From: Ignavibacteriaceae bacterium
GTDB taxonomy: Bacteria > Bacteroidota > Ignavibacteria > Ignavibacteriales > Ignavibacteriaceae
Reading direction: 5' to 3'
DNA: 35,665 nt
Assembly: GCA_013388515.1 (NCBI GenBank)
Contig: JACAFC010000090.1
Coordinates: forward strand, 1-35,665
A program made the position numbers and the translations under genes. Below, one piece after another: positions 1-9,261 of the stretch (its first letter is position 1; each line of letters starts with the position of its first letter). The notes under the pieces are model-generated. The model made no database searches, was not told the DNA's origin, and worked only from the letters and a program-made list of their open reading frames with translations.

Positions 1-1437
1 CGTTATAACCGAACAGATAGAACTTACACTGTTTCCAATTATACTTTTGTATCCGGTGGAACTCGTAACGGACATTTTTATCAGCGCACAACAACAATGA
101 ATGGTAAATTTGATATCACTAGTCAAATTTCCAACAACCATGAAGTTAAAGCAGGAGTTGAAGTTGCATCTCATAAATTAGATTATGTTTCTTTCGCAGT
201 TCTTAAGGATAATAATCTTTACATTCAACCAACAATAGATCTTTCAGAAGACAGTCCAAACTACGATGAATACACAAAAAAGCCGTTCGTATTTTCTGCA
301 TATGCACAGGACAAAATGGAGTTCGATAAACTAATATTAAATGTCGGATTACGGTACGATGCTTTTGATGTTGATTCAAAATACTCGACAGATATTTTTA
401 ACCCATCGCCCAAAAACCCTAACATTTCTCCATTAGTTGATAAAACTAAGTTGTTAGCAGATGCACCGCTGAAACAGCAAATCAGCCCAAGAGTAGGCGT
501 TTCATTCCCAATTACTGATAGAGGAATAATTCACTTTTCATACGGACACTTTTTCCAAATGCCTCCATTTGCATATCTATATACAAATCCGAACTTTGAA
601 TATAGTTTTGCATCCGGTTCACCGGTATTTGGTAATGCAGATCTGAAACCGGAAAAAACAGTTACATATGAACTTGGTTTACAGCAGCAATTAATGGAAG
701 ATTTGGCATTTAATATAACCGGGTTTTATAAAGATGTGCGTGATTTGTTAGCTTATCAGCAGATTAGAATTAGTGAAGATGAAACATATTTTAAGTATGT
801 GAATAAGGATTACAGCAACGTTAAAGGAATAACTTTTTCACTTACAAAAAGAAAAACCGCTCAAAGCATATTTGGTGTAACACTTGATTATACTTTCCAG
901 GTTGCTGAAGGCAACGATGTTGATGCAGATGCATTTTTCCTCGATCTCTCATCCGGAAGACAGAGTGAAAAAGTTCCGGTCTTTTTGGGATGGGATCAAT
1001 CACATACCCTAAATGGCACTATTTCAGTTGGAGAGGGAAATGATTGGAATGTTAGTTTGATAGGAAGGTTTGGTACCGGATTGCCATATACCCCGCTGAT
1101 AACCGGAAAGCAAATTTATCTGCGAACAAACAGCGAACGCAGACCAACTCAAACAAATCTTGACCTTTTAGCTGAAAAATCATTTGAACTGGCCGGATTG
1201 AACTTAACCGTGTTCCTGAAAGTATTTAACCTGTTTGATGTGCTGAATGAGAGATTAATTTATACTGATACCGGCAGAGCAACATACACATTGCTGACAA
1301 GTCAAGGTTCTGCACAAGCAACAGATAAAATTTCTGAACAGATAGAGGGTGTTCACTCTGCAAAAGAATATTTTGTACAGCCGCAATTTTATTTACCGCC
1401 GCGGGAAGTGAAACTCGGATTTTCACTTGAGTTTTAA
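1..1437 (+). CDS. TonB-dependent outer-membrane receptor, C-terminal part (5' end outside window)
   Basis: The frame is open from base 1, so the gene begins before the window; only the last 478 residues are visible. What is seen looks like the strand-rich C-terminal barrel of a TonB-dependent receptor: aromatic alternating strands, the phrase GNADLKPEKTVTYELGLQ typical of these barrels, a late FLKVFNLFDVLNER segment, and a terminal Phe (GFSLEF) as expected for BAM-inserted barrels. The family imports siderophores, cobalamin, sugars or peptides using TonB energy; the substrate cannot be told from this part. It lies only 27 bases before the large secreted protein gene and probably shares its transcript. 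In the Bacteroidota such receptors also occur beside secretion-system cargo. The plug domain and TonB box are not in the window, so the subfamily is open. Confidence 0.85.
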   Translation, partial: RYNRTDRTYTVSNYTFVSGGTRNGHFYQRTTTMNGKFDITSQISNNHEVKAGVEVASHKLDYVSFAVLKDNNLYIQPTIDLSEDSPNYDEYTKKPFVFSAYAQDKMEFDKLILNVGLRYDAFDVDSKYSTDIFNPSPKNPNISPLVDKTKLLADAPLKQQISPRVGVSFPITDRGIIHFSYGHFFQMPPFAYLYTNPNFEYSFASGSPVFGNADLKPEKTVTYELGLQQQLMEDLAFNITGFYKDVRDLLAYQQIRISEDETYFKYVNKDYSNVKGITFSLTKRKTAQSIFGVTLDYTFQVAEGNDVDADAFFLDLSSGRQSEKVPVFLGWDQSHTLNGTISVGEGNDWNVSLIGRFGTGLPYTPLITGKQIYLRTNSERRPTQTNLDLLAEKSFELAGLNLTVFLKVFNLFDVLNERLIYTDTGRATYTLLTSQGSAQATDKISEQIEGVHSAKEYFVQPQFYLPPREVKLGFSLEF

Positions 1438-1464
1438 TAGTAGAACCATATGGAGAATTTTAAT

Positions 1465-4400
1465 ATGAAGAATAATTTAATAAGAAGCCTAATTTTTCTG
1501 ATTGCTGTTTTATCGTTTATTTCTGTAAATGTTTTAGGTCAGTCAGATGCTGCCAGAAGAGAACGAGAATACCAAGCCGTTAAGAATTTGATTCATGGTA
1601 ATCTGAATAAGACTTTAGGAAGTAAATCTGAAATTGAAAAACCGAAGTATCTTACACCATCTGGAGAGAATTTTCAACTTAGCAAAACATCAACTGGTTT
1701 AGATAGAAGAAAATCATTTTACATGAATGGTAATAATATCTCGACGGATATTTACAATTACGGTGGAATAGGACCAGGATATGGTTTGCTAAGAGGTGTA
1801 AACAATTTTGTTTGGAATCAGCTTGATTATGTTTTTCAATTCTGCCCAATAGTTGGTGCACAAGTACCAAATGCAAATGATACAACAAAACTAATCCAAA
1901 TTATTTCCGATGGATTGTGGGATTATCCGCAGCAGCAGTTACGAGAAGTAAGCCCTGATGGAAAAGTACTCTGGCAATGGCAGCCCCTTGCTGGTTATTC
2001 AGACCCTGAATCCGATGATATTGCATCAAATCCTGCAGACGACCTGAATGGTGATGGAAAACCAGACAGCTGGCCAATCGAATGGTACAATCCTACACTT
2101 GGAAAATATGTTTGGCCAGGATACTTATCGCAGGATGCTACAAATGCTGATTTGGAGGTTTTCTGGGCTATGGACGATAGAGAGAACCTTGAATTTCCAT
2201 ATTATCCATACTTAAACGATTCTTCGAAAAAAGGATTGGGCGTGCAAGTTGACGGCAGAGCTTTTCAGTGGAGTAACGCTTTAGCCGGTAACACAATATT
2301 TTTTGTTTATACAATCACAAATGTAAGTGACAAAGATTTAGATACAGTTTTCTTTGGCATTTATGGAGATCCTGATGTTGGCGGCGGCTCTCCTGAAAAT
2401 ACAGATGATAATGGATTTTTTATACCACCTTACTCAACTCCGCAAGTTAATGTAGATAATATTCCGGTATATGCTAGAAGTATGACCTACTTCTGGGATC
2501 CCGACATGGTTGGCAGAGGCGGTTTACCTTTGGGCTATATCGGATGTAAATTTCTTGAAAGCCCTGGAAATTCTGTTAATGCGATAGACGATGACGGTGA
2601 TGGGATGATTGATGAAAGGCAGGATGATGGAATTGATAATGATGGAGATTGGAATCCTTTGCTGCACGATTTTGGAATTGATGGAATTCCTAACACCGGC
2701 GATGAAGGTGAAGCTGATGGAGTGCCAACTGCAGGTAAGCGGCTTGCCAACGGTTCGCTCGATCCGCTCTATCCTGGTGAGAAAAATTTTGAATTAACTG
2801 ATTTGGACGAAGCTGATCAAATTGGGCTTACAAGTTTTAACAGTTGGTCTTGGGCTGGTGATAGAATATCCGATGATATTTCGATGTGGAATCGTTCAAA
2901 ACCCAGAAACTTTGGTGATATTCAACAGAGTGCAGATATTGTATTTATTTTTGGTTCTGGATACATATCACTTAAAAAGGGTGAAACAAAAAGAATTTCA
3001 ATGGCTCTGCTATGCGGAGAGAATCTACAGGATCTGTTAATCTCCGCAGAAACTGTTCAGACCATATACAATCAAAATTATCAATTCTTCAAACCGCCTG
3101 TGCTTCCAACTGTAGCTGCAGTACCCGATGATAAAAAAGTTACTCTATATTGGGATTCAAAAGCCGAGGAAAGTGTTGATCCCATTACCGGTAAAGATTT
3201 TGAAGGTTATGTTATCTATAGGAGTACAGATCCATCTTTCACCGATATCCAGGTAATTACTGATGGCAAAGGATCAAGCTTTTTAAGCCAACCCTTAACA
3301 GATTATAAAGGATTTGAGGCAAAATGGGATATCGGAAAACGTGATGAACCATTTACAGATTTAAACAACAACACTATTTATGATAATGGAGAACCTTTTG
3401 TTGATTGGACTAACGACGGTATCTGGTCTTCAAACATAGACGATGTTTGGAAAGGATATCATCCCGTTGCTTACCAGGGCCGTGGAGTTCAATACTATTT
3501 AGGTACAAATAGCGGCTTAGTTCACTCATTTGTTGATTCAAACAATGTTATCAATGGTCAAACTTATTACTATGCCGTAGTTGCTTATGACCATGGTGAT
3601 TCAACTGGAATTCCACCTACAGAAACAACTAAAAAAATTACACTCGATCCTATTACATCAAAGCTAAGATTTGATATAAATACAGTGCAAGTAATACCTG
3701 GTCCAAGAGTAAGCGGCTATGTTGCACCTCAATTCTCGGATGTTGGATTGAGCCACGATAATGGAATAGGGACGGGCGAAATTATAATAGATATTGTTGA
3801 TGATCTTGCGGTAAAAGATGGAGGTAAATATAAGTTATTTTTCCAGGATACGTTAGATGTACCATCAGGAAAAATACTCCAAAAAAATTATTCGGTTCTC
3901 AATCAAGTGCCCATCTCTCAAACATTTGTGGTTTATGATACTAAATTCACCAAACTTGAAAAATCTCATATATATGATGATTCAGTAATTGTAAGAGATA
4001 AATCAACCGGCGTTGTTTTTACCAAAAATGTAGATTACATACTCGATTATAAAAAAGGAGCAATTAGAAGAACCGATGCCAGTTCGATGGTTAGCGGTAA
4101 TACATATGAAATTATCTTCCATTACTATCCCGTTTTTCAAAGCACACATTTGAATATGGAAGATCATAATCCGGTATTTGATGGATTACTTTTAAAACTT
4201 AAAGATGACCCAATACTTGAGTTGGATACTATAACTACTAAGTGGAGTTCTGAAAGCAAAACAAATTTTAACATACAAGTTAAAAAAGGTTCAAGAACAG
4301 GCAGCCAGTTATATCCAGCAGATTATGAAGTACGATTTTCAGAACAAAAAATTGACACTGCACTTATACAAGTTACAGGCGGAACAAAAGTTGTACCAGT

Positions 4401-5034
4401 AAAATATTCAGTTAAAGAAATTACAAAGGGAATATCTAAACCCGTTTTTTCATTTTTAGTTGAAAACCCAAGTACAAAAGACAGTGCCTGGAGTCCTGGA
4501 GAAGAAATAATTTTGTTTAAACCAAATTCGTCGCCATTGCCAGCTAATTTTACTTGGGGGGTTACTGTCTATAATCCCGATACTCCTAAGGTTCCAATTC
4601 TTCCTACCGATGGAGATGTTTTAATAATTCGAACAAAGCGGCCTTACCAAAAGGTTGATGAATTTTCTTTTGGAACAAAAGAAGCTTACTACGAATCACA
4701 AATAGCTAAAAATTCTTTAGATGATATTTATGTTGTTCCAAATCCTTACATTGGTGTGAATGAAATAGAACCTACAAACAAACTGCCTGGTCAATCAAGA
4801 GGAGAGCGCAGAATCTATTTTGAGAACCTTCCTCCCAAATGCAGCATTAGAATTTATACTTTAAGCGGCGAACATGTTCAAACCATAGAACATGAGAGTA
4901 ATCTTCAGCATGGACGTGAATTTTGGAATCTGCTTAACAAGGATGGATTTAGTATTGCATATGGAATCTATTTTGCTCATATAGATGCTCCTGGTGTGGG
5001 TGAAAAAATAATTAAACTGGCTGTAATAAAGTGA
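1465..5034 (+). CDS. Very large exported protein with fibronectin-like region and T9SS-type C-terminal domain
   Basis: About 1189 residues. The start is set at the ATG at 1465 because a GGAG lies 8-9 bases upstream and the product then opens with a clean signal peptide (positive MKNN, hydrophobic core, cleavage after VLGQ); an ATG at 1450 in the same frame would add five residues. An Asp-rich stretch with DDDGDG and DNDGDW, about residues 370-400, resembles thrombospondin type 3 or EF-hand-like calcium sites. A fibronectin III-like segment follows at about 545-725 (VTLYWDS ... YVIYRS). The last ~100 residues, from VVPNPYIG, through YTLSGE, to GEKIIKLAVIK, look like a Por/T9SS sorting domain. 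The product is probably exported and surface-attached or released; no catalytic motif was recognised. The gene sits between a TonB-type receptor and a PorV-like gene, which fits this reading. The cargo's function is unknown. Confidence 0.8.
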   Translation: MKNNLIRSLIFLIAVLSFISVNVLGQSDAARREREYQAVKNLIHGNLNKTLGSKSEIEKPKYLTPSGENFQLSKTSTGLDRRKSFYMNGNNISTDIYNYGGIGPGYGLLRGVNNFVWNQLDYVFQFCPIVGAQVPNANDTTKLIQIISDGLWDYPQQQLREVSPDGKVLWQWQPLAGYSDPESDDIASNPADDLNGDGKPDSWPIEWYNPTLGKYVWPGYLSQDATNADLEVFWAMDDRENLEFPYYPYLNDSSKKGLGVQVDGRAFQWSNALAGNTIFFVYTITNVSDKDLDTVFFGIYGDPDVGGGSPENTDDNGFFIPPYSTPQVNVDNIPVYARSMTYFWDPDMVGRGGLPLGYIGCKFLESPGNSVNAIDDDGDGMIDERQDDGIDNDGDWNPLLHDFGIDGIPNTGDEGEADGVPTAGKRLANGSLDPLYPGEKNFELTDLDEADQIGLTSFNSWSWAGDRISDDISMWNRSKPRNFGDIQQSADIVFIFGSGYISLKKGETKRISMALLCGENLQDLLISAETVQTIYNQNYQFFKPPVLPTVAAVPDDKKVTLYWDSKAEESVDPITGKDFEGYVIYRSTDPSFTDIQVITDGKGSSFLSQPLTDYKGFEAKWDIGKRDEPFTDLNNNTIYDNGEPFVDWTNDGIWSSNIDDVWKGYHPVAYQGRGVQYYLGTNSGLVHSFVDSNNVINGQTYYYAVVAYDHGDSTGIPPTETTKKITLDPITSKLRFDINTVQVIPGPRVSGYVAPQFSDVGLSHDNGIGTGEIIIDIVDDLAVKDGGKYKLFFQDTLDVPSGKILQKNYSVLNQVPISQTFVVYDTKFTKLEKSHIYDDSVIVRDKSTGVVFTKNVDYILDYKKGAIRRTDASSMVSGNTYEIIFHYYPVFQSTHLNMEDHNPVFDGLLLKLKDDPILELDTITTKWSSESKTNFNIQVKKGSRTGSQLYPADYEVRFSEQKIDTALIQVTGGTKVVPVKYSVKEITKGISKPVFSFLVENPSTKDSAWSPGEEIILFKPNSSPLPANFTWGVTVYNPDTPKVPILPTDGDVLIIRTKRPYQKVDEFSFGTKEAYYESQIAKNSLDDIYVVPNPYIGVNEIEPTNKLPGQSRGERRIYFENLPPKCSIRIYTLSGEHVQTIEHESNLQHGREFWNLLNKDGFSIAYGIYFAHIDAPGVGEKIIKLAVIK

Positions 5035-5051
5035 GTAAGGAGAAAATTAAA

Positions 5052-6074
5052 ATGACATTAACAATAAAAATATTTTCTATTCTTTGTATCATTTTACATC
5101 TTAATTCATCTGCACAGATTGGAAGTTCATTAAACAAAACTGGAACAACAGCTGCTCAATTTTTAAAAATTGGGGTTGGTCCAAGAGCTATTGGAATGGG
5201 GGGCGCATATACAGCACTTGCAGATGATATTAATTCCATGTACTGGAATCCTGCCGGTATTTCAAGAATGAATGGGAAGGAAGCATATTTTAACCATGTA
5301 GATTGGATTTTGGATGTTAATTTGGACTATGCTGGCTTTGCCCTTGATGTATCGGATTTAGGAACCCTTGGCGGTTTCATTTCTGTTATGTCTATGGATG
5401 ATATGCCAATTAGAACTTTAGAGCAGCCTGAAGGTACAGGTGAACTATTTTCTTCTGGTGCTATTGTAATTGGATTATCCTTTGCACGAAATTTAACCGA
5501 AGAGTTTTCTATAGGATTTAATGCTAAATACGTTAATGAACACATTTGGAATGAATCCGCTAGAACTTTTGCGATCGATGTAGGAACACAGTATGTCATT
5601 CCTTTCCTCAATCAGTTTCGTCTTGGTGCAAGTATTTCAAATTTTGGACCTAAGATGAAAATGAGCGGCCGGGATATAATTCAATCCACAACAGTTGGTT
5701 CAGGGGAGGGTAACCTAATTAACACTGATTTACAGCTTGACGAATTTGAACTGCCGCTTCTTTTTAGAATTGGGGTTGCGGTTGATGCAATAAAAACCGA
5801 AAATAACCGGCTTACCATTGCGGCTGATGCTATTCACCCAAATGATAATAGCGAATATGTTAATGCTGGCTTAGAATATACTTGGAATGAAATCTTTTTT
5901 GTGCGGGGCGGTTATAAATCTCTGTTTGAAGAAGAAGGCGAGCAGGGTCTTACAATTGGTGCCGGTATAAACTACAGAATTTTAGATGCTTTCAAACTAA
6001 AGGTTGATTATGCCTACCAAGATTTTGGAAGACTTAAAAATGTTCAATACATCTCTTTAGGAATAAAATTCTAA
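5052..6074 (+). CDS. PorV/PorQ-family outer-membrane protein
   Basis: About 340 residues. An in-frame GTG at 5031 overlaps the stop of the preceding gene (GTGA), but the ATG at 5052 has an AAGGAG nine bases upstream and gives a standard signal peptide ending in SSAQ, so it is preferred. The mature N-terminus carries the family signature GVGPRAIGMGGAYTALADD followed by YWNPAG, shared by PorV, PorQ and FadL-like barrels. The rest is strand-rich and ends with an aromatic residue (SLGIKF). PorV shuttles cargo with C-terminal sorting domains to the attachment complex of the type IX secretion system. Position right behind a CTD-bearing protein suggests a cargo-specific PorV-like partner, which is inference. 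A strong terminator follows the gene. Confidence 0.82.
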   Translation: MTLTIKIFSILCIILHLNSSAQIGSSLNKTGTTAAQFLKIGVGPRAIGMGGAYTALADDINSMYWNPAGISRMNGKEAYFNHVDWILDVNLDYAGFALDVSDLGTLGGFISVMSMDDMPIRTLEQPEGTGELFSSGAIVIGLSFARNLTEEFSIGFNAKYVNEHIWNESARTFAIDVGTQYVIPFLNQFRLGASISNFGPKMKMSGRDIIQSTTVGSGEGNLINTDLQLDEFELPLLFRIGVAVDAIKTENNRLTIAADAIHPNDNSEYVNAGLEYTWNEIFFVRGGYKSLFEEEGEQGLTIGAGINYRILDAFKLKVDYAYQDFGRLKNVQYISLGIKF

Positions 6075-6082
6075 TATTTATC

Positions 6083-6120
6083 AGCCGGACTGAAAATTTT
6101 CCATTCATGTCCGGCTTTTT
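6083..6120 (+). terminator. Rho-independent terminator after the PorV-like gene
   Basis: A perfect 8-bp stem, AGCCGGAC (6083-6090) with GTCCGGCT (6109-6116), encloses an 18-base loop and runs directly into a T tract. It starts 8 bases after the stop codon and closes the envelope cluster. Confidence 0.85.
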
Positions 6121-6225
6121 ATTTTAAAATTCAGGTTGTATAAAAATCTCAAACTTTTTATAAAAACCTTCAAAAAACTTCAACTTTTTGTCAATTTTTT
6201 AATAAAATTATTCAAATCTCATTTC

Positions 6226-6256
6226 TTGACTTTCAAGGCATCTATGGATATTTTTT
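6226..6256 (+). promoter_or_regulatory. Probable promoter of the efp-accB-accC-gcvH operon
   Basis: TTGACT at 6226-6231 is followed after 17 bases by TATTTTTT at 6249-6256, which is close both to a -10 box and to the Bacteroidota TAnnTTTG element. It lies about 30 bases before the efp start and behind a terminator, so a promoter is required here. Confidence 0.6.
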
Positions 6257-6284
6257 CGCACCAATAATAAACTATAAAGGGCAA

Positions 6285-6848
6285 ATGGCAGATACTTCAG
6301 ATTTCAGAAATGGCTTAATTATTAAATTTAAAAACGATTTATTTACTATAGTTGAGTTTCAGCACGTAAAACCTGGCAAAGGCGGAGCTTTTGTTCGCAC
6401 CACCTTAAAAAGTCTAAGAACTGGGAGGGTTTTAGATAATACATTTCGATCAGGTGAAAGTATTGAAATCGTACGTGTTGAAAGGAAAAAATTCCAGTAT
6501 TTATACCGCGAAGCAGATTTTTTGGTTTGTATGGATAACGAAACATATGAGCAAATAAATGTACCTAAAAACCTGTTTGGTGATGGAGTAGATTATTTAA
6601 AGGAAAGTGAAGAAGTAGAAATTCTATTTAATAAGGACGAAATAATAAGTGTAGAAATTCCAATTTTCGTTTATTTAAAGGTAACCGAAACGGAACCAGG
6701 ATTTAGAGGGGATACTGCTACTGGAGCAATTAAACCTGCAAAACTTGAAACAGGTGTGAGTATCAACGTACCTCTTTTCATCAATGAAGGTGATTTATTG
6801 AAAGTTGATACAAGAACCGGTGGTTATGTAGAAAGAATGAAATCCTAA
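6285..6848 (+). CDS. efp: Translation elongation factor P
   Basis: A full-length EF-P of 187 residues. EF-P binds between the P and E sites and relieves ribosomes stalled on polyproline stretches. The KOW-like N-terminal domain holds the tip loop KPGKGGA, with Lys32 at the position modified in many bacteria by beta-lysyl or other groups. The central OB domain (VEIPIFVYLKVTETEPGFRGDTA) and the C-terminal OB domain (LFINEGDLLKVDTRTGGYVER) carry the usual signature. No EF-P modifying enzyme (EpmA/EpmB or other) is visible in the window. The next gene, accB, follows after 16 bases; efp-accB-accC is a widespread gene order. The ATG start is supported by domain length. Confidence 0.97.
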   Translation: MADTSDFRNGLIIKFKNDLFTIVEFQHVKPGKGGAFVRTTLKSLRTGRVLDNTFRSGESIEIVRVERKKFQYLYREADFLVCMDNETYEQINVPKNLFGDGVDYLKESEEVEILFNKDEIISVEIPIFVYLKVTETEPGFRGDTATGAIKPAKLETGVSINVPLFINEGDLLKVDTRTGGYVERMKS

Positions 6849-6864
6849 TTAAAAAGGAATGAAA

Positions 6865-7329
6865 ATGGACTTAAACCTAGTAAAAAAACTCATTAAAATT
6901 GTGGACACCAGCGGCATAACTGATCTGGAGGTTGAGCAGGATGGTGTAAGAATAAAAATTGCCAAAAAGATACGAGCTGTACAAGGCGGACCTAAACCTC
7001 ATGTAGTTGTCTCTCCAGCCTCAAGCGAAGAAGTAGAATCAGTTGACACTTCAGCAAAGAAAGAGAATACGGAAGAAAAAACCAACACCTTACATGAAAT
7101 ACGCTCTCCAATAGTTGGTACATTTTATCGTGCACCCGCACCGGATGCTGATCCATATATTCAAGTTGGAGATATTATTACTAAAGGTTCGGTGCTTTGT
7201 ATTATTGAGGCAATGAAACTTATGAATGAAATTGAATCCGATATAGATGGCCGTGTAATTAAGATACTTGTAGAAAATGGTAAACCGGTTGAGTTTAATC
7301 AACCATTGTTTTTAATTCAGCCCAACTGA
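6865..7329 (+). CDS. accB: Biotin carboxyl carrier protein of acetyl-CoA carboxylase
   Basis: About 154 residues from the ATG at 6865, which has an AAAGG seven bases upstream; another ATG six bases earlier would leave too short a spacer. The N-terminal helical segment ([23 protein letters not shown]) is the AccB-type oligomerisation part, followed by a flexible Ser/Glu/Lys linker and the C-terminal biotinyl domain. The biotin-accepting motif EAMKLMNE places the modified Lys at residue 118, and [17 protein letters not shown] is the typical AccB domain entry. The protein carries the carboxyl group from AccC to the carboxyltransferase in the first step of fatty-acid synthesis. The accA and accD genes are not in the window. 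Confidence 0.96.
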   Translation: MDLNLVKKLIKIVDTSGITDLEVEQDGVRIKIAKKIRAVQGGPKPHVVVSPASSEEVESVDTSAKKENTEEKTNTLHEIRSPIVGTFYRAPAPDADPYIQVGDIITKGSVLCIIEAMKLMNEIESDIDGRVIKILVENGKPVEFNQPLFLIQPN

Positions 7330-7354
7330 TTTCCCCAATAGATTAGAGAATAAT

Positions 7355-8710
7355 TTGTTTAATAAAATTCTAATTGCCAATCGAGGCGAAATTGCTTTAA
7401 GAATAATTAGAACATGCAAAGAACTTGGAATTAAAACCGTAGCCGTTTATTCTGAAGCTGATCGAGATTCATTGCATGTTACCTTTGCCGATGAAGCTGT
7501 TTGTATTGGTCCTGCCTCAAGCAAAGAGAGCTATCTAAAAATTCCCTTAATTATATCTGCCGCTCAGATTACGGGGGCTGATGCCATTCATCCCGGATAT
7601 GGATTCCTAGCTGAAAATGCAGATTTTTCCGAAATATGCGCCGAATCTAACATAAAATTTATTGGTCCTTCTCCAGAAATGATTAATGCTATGGGAGATA
7701 AATCTTATGCTAAAGAAACAATGCGGAAAAATGGAGTTCCAGTAATTCCAGGAAGTGATGGAATTCTTAAAAGTCTCGATGAAGGCAAGGAATTATCAAA
7801 TGAAATGGGTTACCCTGTTATAATAAAAGCCTCAGCAGGCGGCGGTGGTAAAGGAATGCGGATTGTGCGTGATGCAGCTGAGTTTGATAATGCATATCAA
7901 ATGGCACGTACCGAAGCCGAATCTGCATTTGGAAATCCTGATGTATACTTAGAGAAATACATCGAAAACCCACGTCATGTTGAAATCCAGATTATGGGTG
8001 ACACATTTGGAAATGCATACCATTATGGTGAGCGTGATTGTTCAGTTCAAAGACGGCATCAAAAATTAATTGAAGAATCTCCATCGCCAGCTCTTGATGA
8101 AGCATTAAGAAGTAAAATGGGCGAAGCTGCTATTCTTGGAGCTAAAGCAGTTAATTATGAAGGTGCCGGTACTATCGAATTCCTGCTTGATAAGCACAAG
8201 AATTTTTATTTCATGGAGATGAACACTAGAATTCAAGTTGAGCATCCAGTTGCAGAGTTAGTTTATAAGGTAGATTTAGTTAAACAGCAAATCCTTGTTG
8301 CTGCCGGCGAAAAGATAGAATCACTTCCGCAAAAACCTTTAGGCCACAGCATCGAATTTAGGATTAATGCTGAGGATCCCGAGAATGGATTCAGACCATC
8401 ACCTGGTAAAATTCAATCACTGCATTTTCCTGGTGGATTTGGAGTAAGAGTAGATTCGCATGTTTATCAGTCTTATACAATTCCACCGTACTACGATTCC
8501 TTAATTTCAAAGCTTATTGTTTGGGGAAAAGACAGAAATGATGCAATAAGAAGAGGTAAACGTGCCCTTGAAGAATTTACCATTGAGGGAATAAAAACCA
8601 CAATTCCTTTTCATATGCAGGTGCTTGAGGATGAGAGATTCTTATCCGGAAATTTTGATACACACTTTTTAGAACACTTTAATTTTAAAACTTTAGAGGA
8701 AAAAAAATGA
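7355..8710 (+). CDS. accC: Biotin carboxylase subunit of acetyl-CoA carboxylase
   Basis: 451 residues, matching the family length. It opens [20 protein letters not shown], the standard AccC start, so translation begins at a TTG codon at 7355. The ATP-grasp glycine loop ([14 protein letters not shown]) and the active-site segment [14 protein letters not shown] are intact. The enzyme carboxylates biotin on AccB with ATP and bicarbonate. It could also serve a propionyl-CoA carboxylase, but adjacency to accB favours the acetyl-CoA role. It lies 25 bases after accB and overlaps gcvH by four bases (ATGA), so the three are likely one operon with translational coupling at the end. Confidence 0.96.
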   Translation: MFNKILIANRGEIALRIIRTCKELGIKTVAVYSEADRDSLHVTFADEAVCIGPASSKESYLKIPLIISAAQITGADAIHPGYGFLAENADFSEICAESNIKFIGPSPEMINAMGDKSYAKETMRKNGVPVIPGSDGILKSLDEGKELSNEMGYPVIIKASAGGGGKGMRIVRDAAEFDNAYQMARTEAESAFGNPDVYLEKYIENPRHVEIQIMGDTFGNAYHYGERDCSVQRRHQKLIEESPSPALDEALRSKMGEAAILGAKAVNYEGAGTIEFLLDKHKNFYFMEMNTRIQVEHPVAELVYKVDLVKQQILVAAGEKIESLPQKPLGHSIEFRINAEDPENGFRPSPGKIQSLHFPGGFGVRVDSHVYQSYTIPPYYDSLISKLIVWGKDRNDAIRRGKRALEEFTIEGIKTTIPFHMQVLEDERFLSGNFDTHFLEHFNFKTLEEKK

Positions 8711-9087
8711 AATTCCCAGAAGATTTACTTTATACGAACGATCATGAATGGATTAAAGTTGAAGGTAAATTAGGAACTATCGGCATAACCGATTTTGCTC
8801 AAGGCGAGTTAGGCGATGTTGTATTTGTTGATATTGATCCTAATCTTAAAGAGATTAAAAAAGGTCAATCATTTGGTACAATAGAAGCTGTAAAGACGGT
8901 GAGCGATTTATATGCACCGTGCAATGGCAAAGTTGTAGAAATAAATTCAACTTTAACGAATTCACCCGAGGTTGTAAATTCTGATCCTTATGGAAATGGT
9001 TGGGTGATAAAAATTGAAATTCAAGATCAGAACGATTTGAGCACCTTGATGGATAGTAAAGCATATAACCAATTAATTAACAAGTAA
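8707..9087 (+). CDS. gcvH: Glycine cleavage system H protein (lipoyl carrier)
   Basis: 126 residues. The H-protein hallmarks are present: [12 protein letters not shown] near the N-terminus, [17 protein letters not shown], and the lipoylation motif [18 protein letters not shown] with Lys63 as attachment site, then [13 protein letters not shown] protein shuttles the aminomethyl group between the P, T and L proteins of glycine cleavage; in some bacteria it also acts as the relay for lipoyl groups to other complexes. No gcvT, gcvP or lipoate ligase is nearby. Its ATGA overlap with accC ties it to the biotin enzyme genes, an uncommon partnership discussed in the findings. Confidence 0.96.
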   Translation: MKFPEDLLYTNDHEWIKVEGKLGTIGITDFAQGELGDVVFVDIDPNLKEIKKGQSFGTIEAVKTVSDLYAPCNGKVVEINSTLTNSPEVVNSDPYGNGWVIKIEIQDQNDLSTLMDSKAYNQLINK

Positions 9088-9261
9088 GAACCCAAATAAT
9101 TTAATATTTGGTGCGTCGAGAAGTAATTAACTGTTCCTTTCTTTTGTGTGCTAATAAAACTACTATCAATCTATCCATTAAAAATGTTTGTTTCCTAAAA
9201 ATGGGTGAAGAAAAATGTAACTAGTTACTTCAATCTTTCAATTACTTCTAATTTAAAAGTA

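Noticed and set aside
2535-2750. Antisense frame rich in Ser and Pro over the Asp-rich part of the secreted protein
   Set aside because: It mirrors the Asp codons (GAT read as ATC/TC-rich) of the real gene, with no ribosome site or homology.
9092-9111. Hairpin CCAAATA/TATTTGG after gcvH as terminator
   Set aside because: The stem is weak and AT-rich, and no T tract follows; at most a minor structure.
9205-9261. Extended guaA start at GTG 9205 adding 19 residues
   Set aside because: The added part has no family counterpart, while the ATG at 9262 gives the usual GuaA N-terminus.
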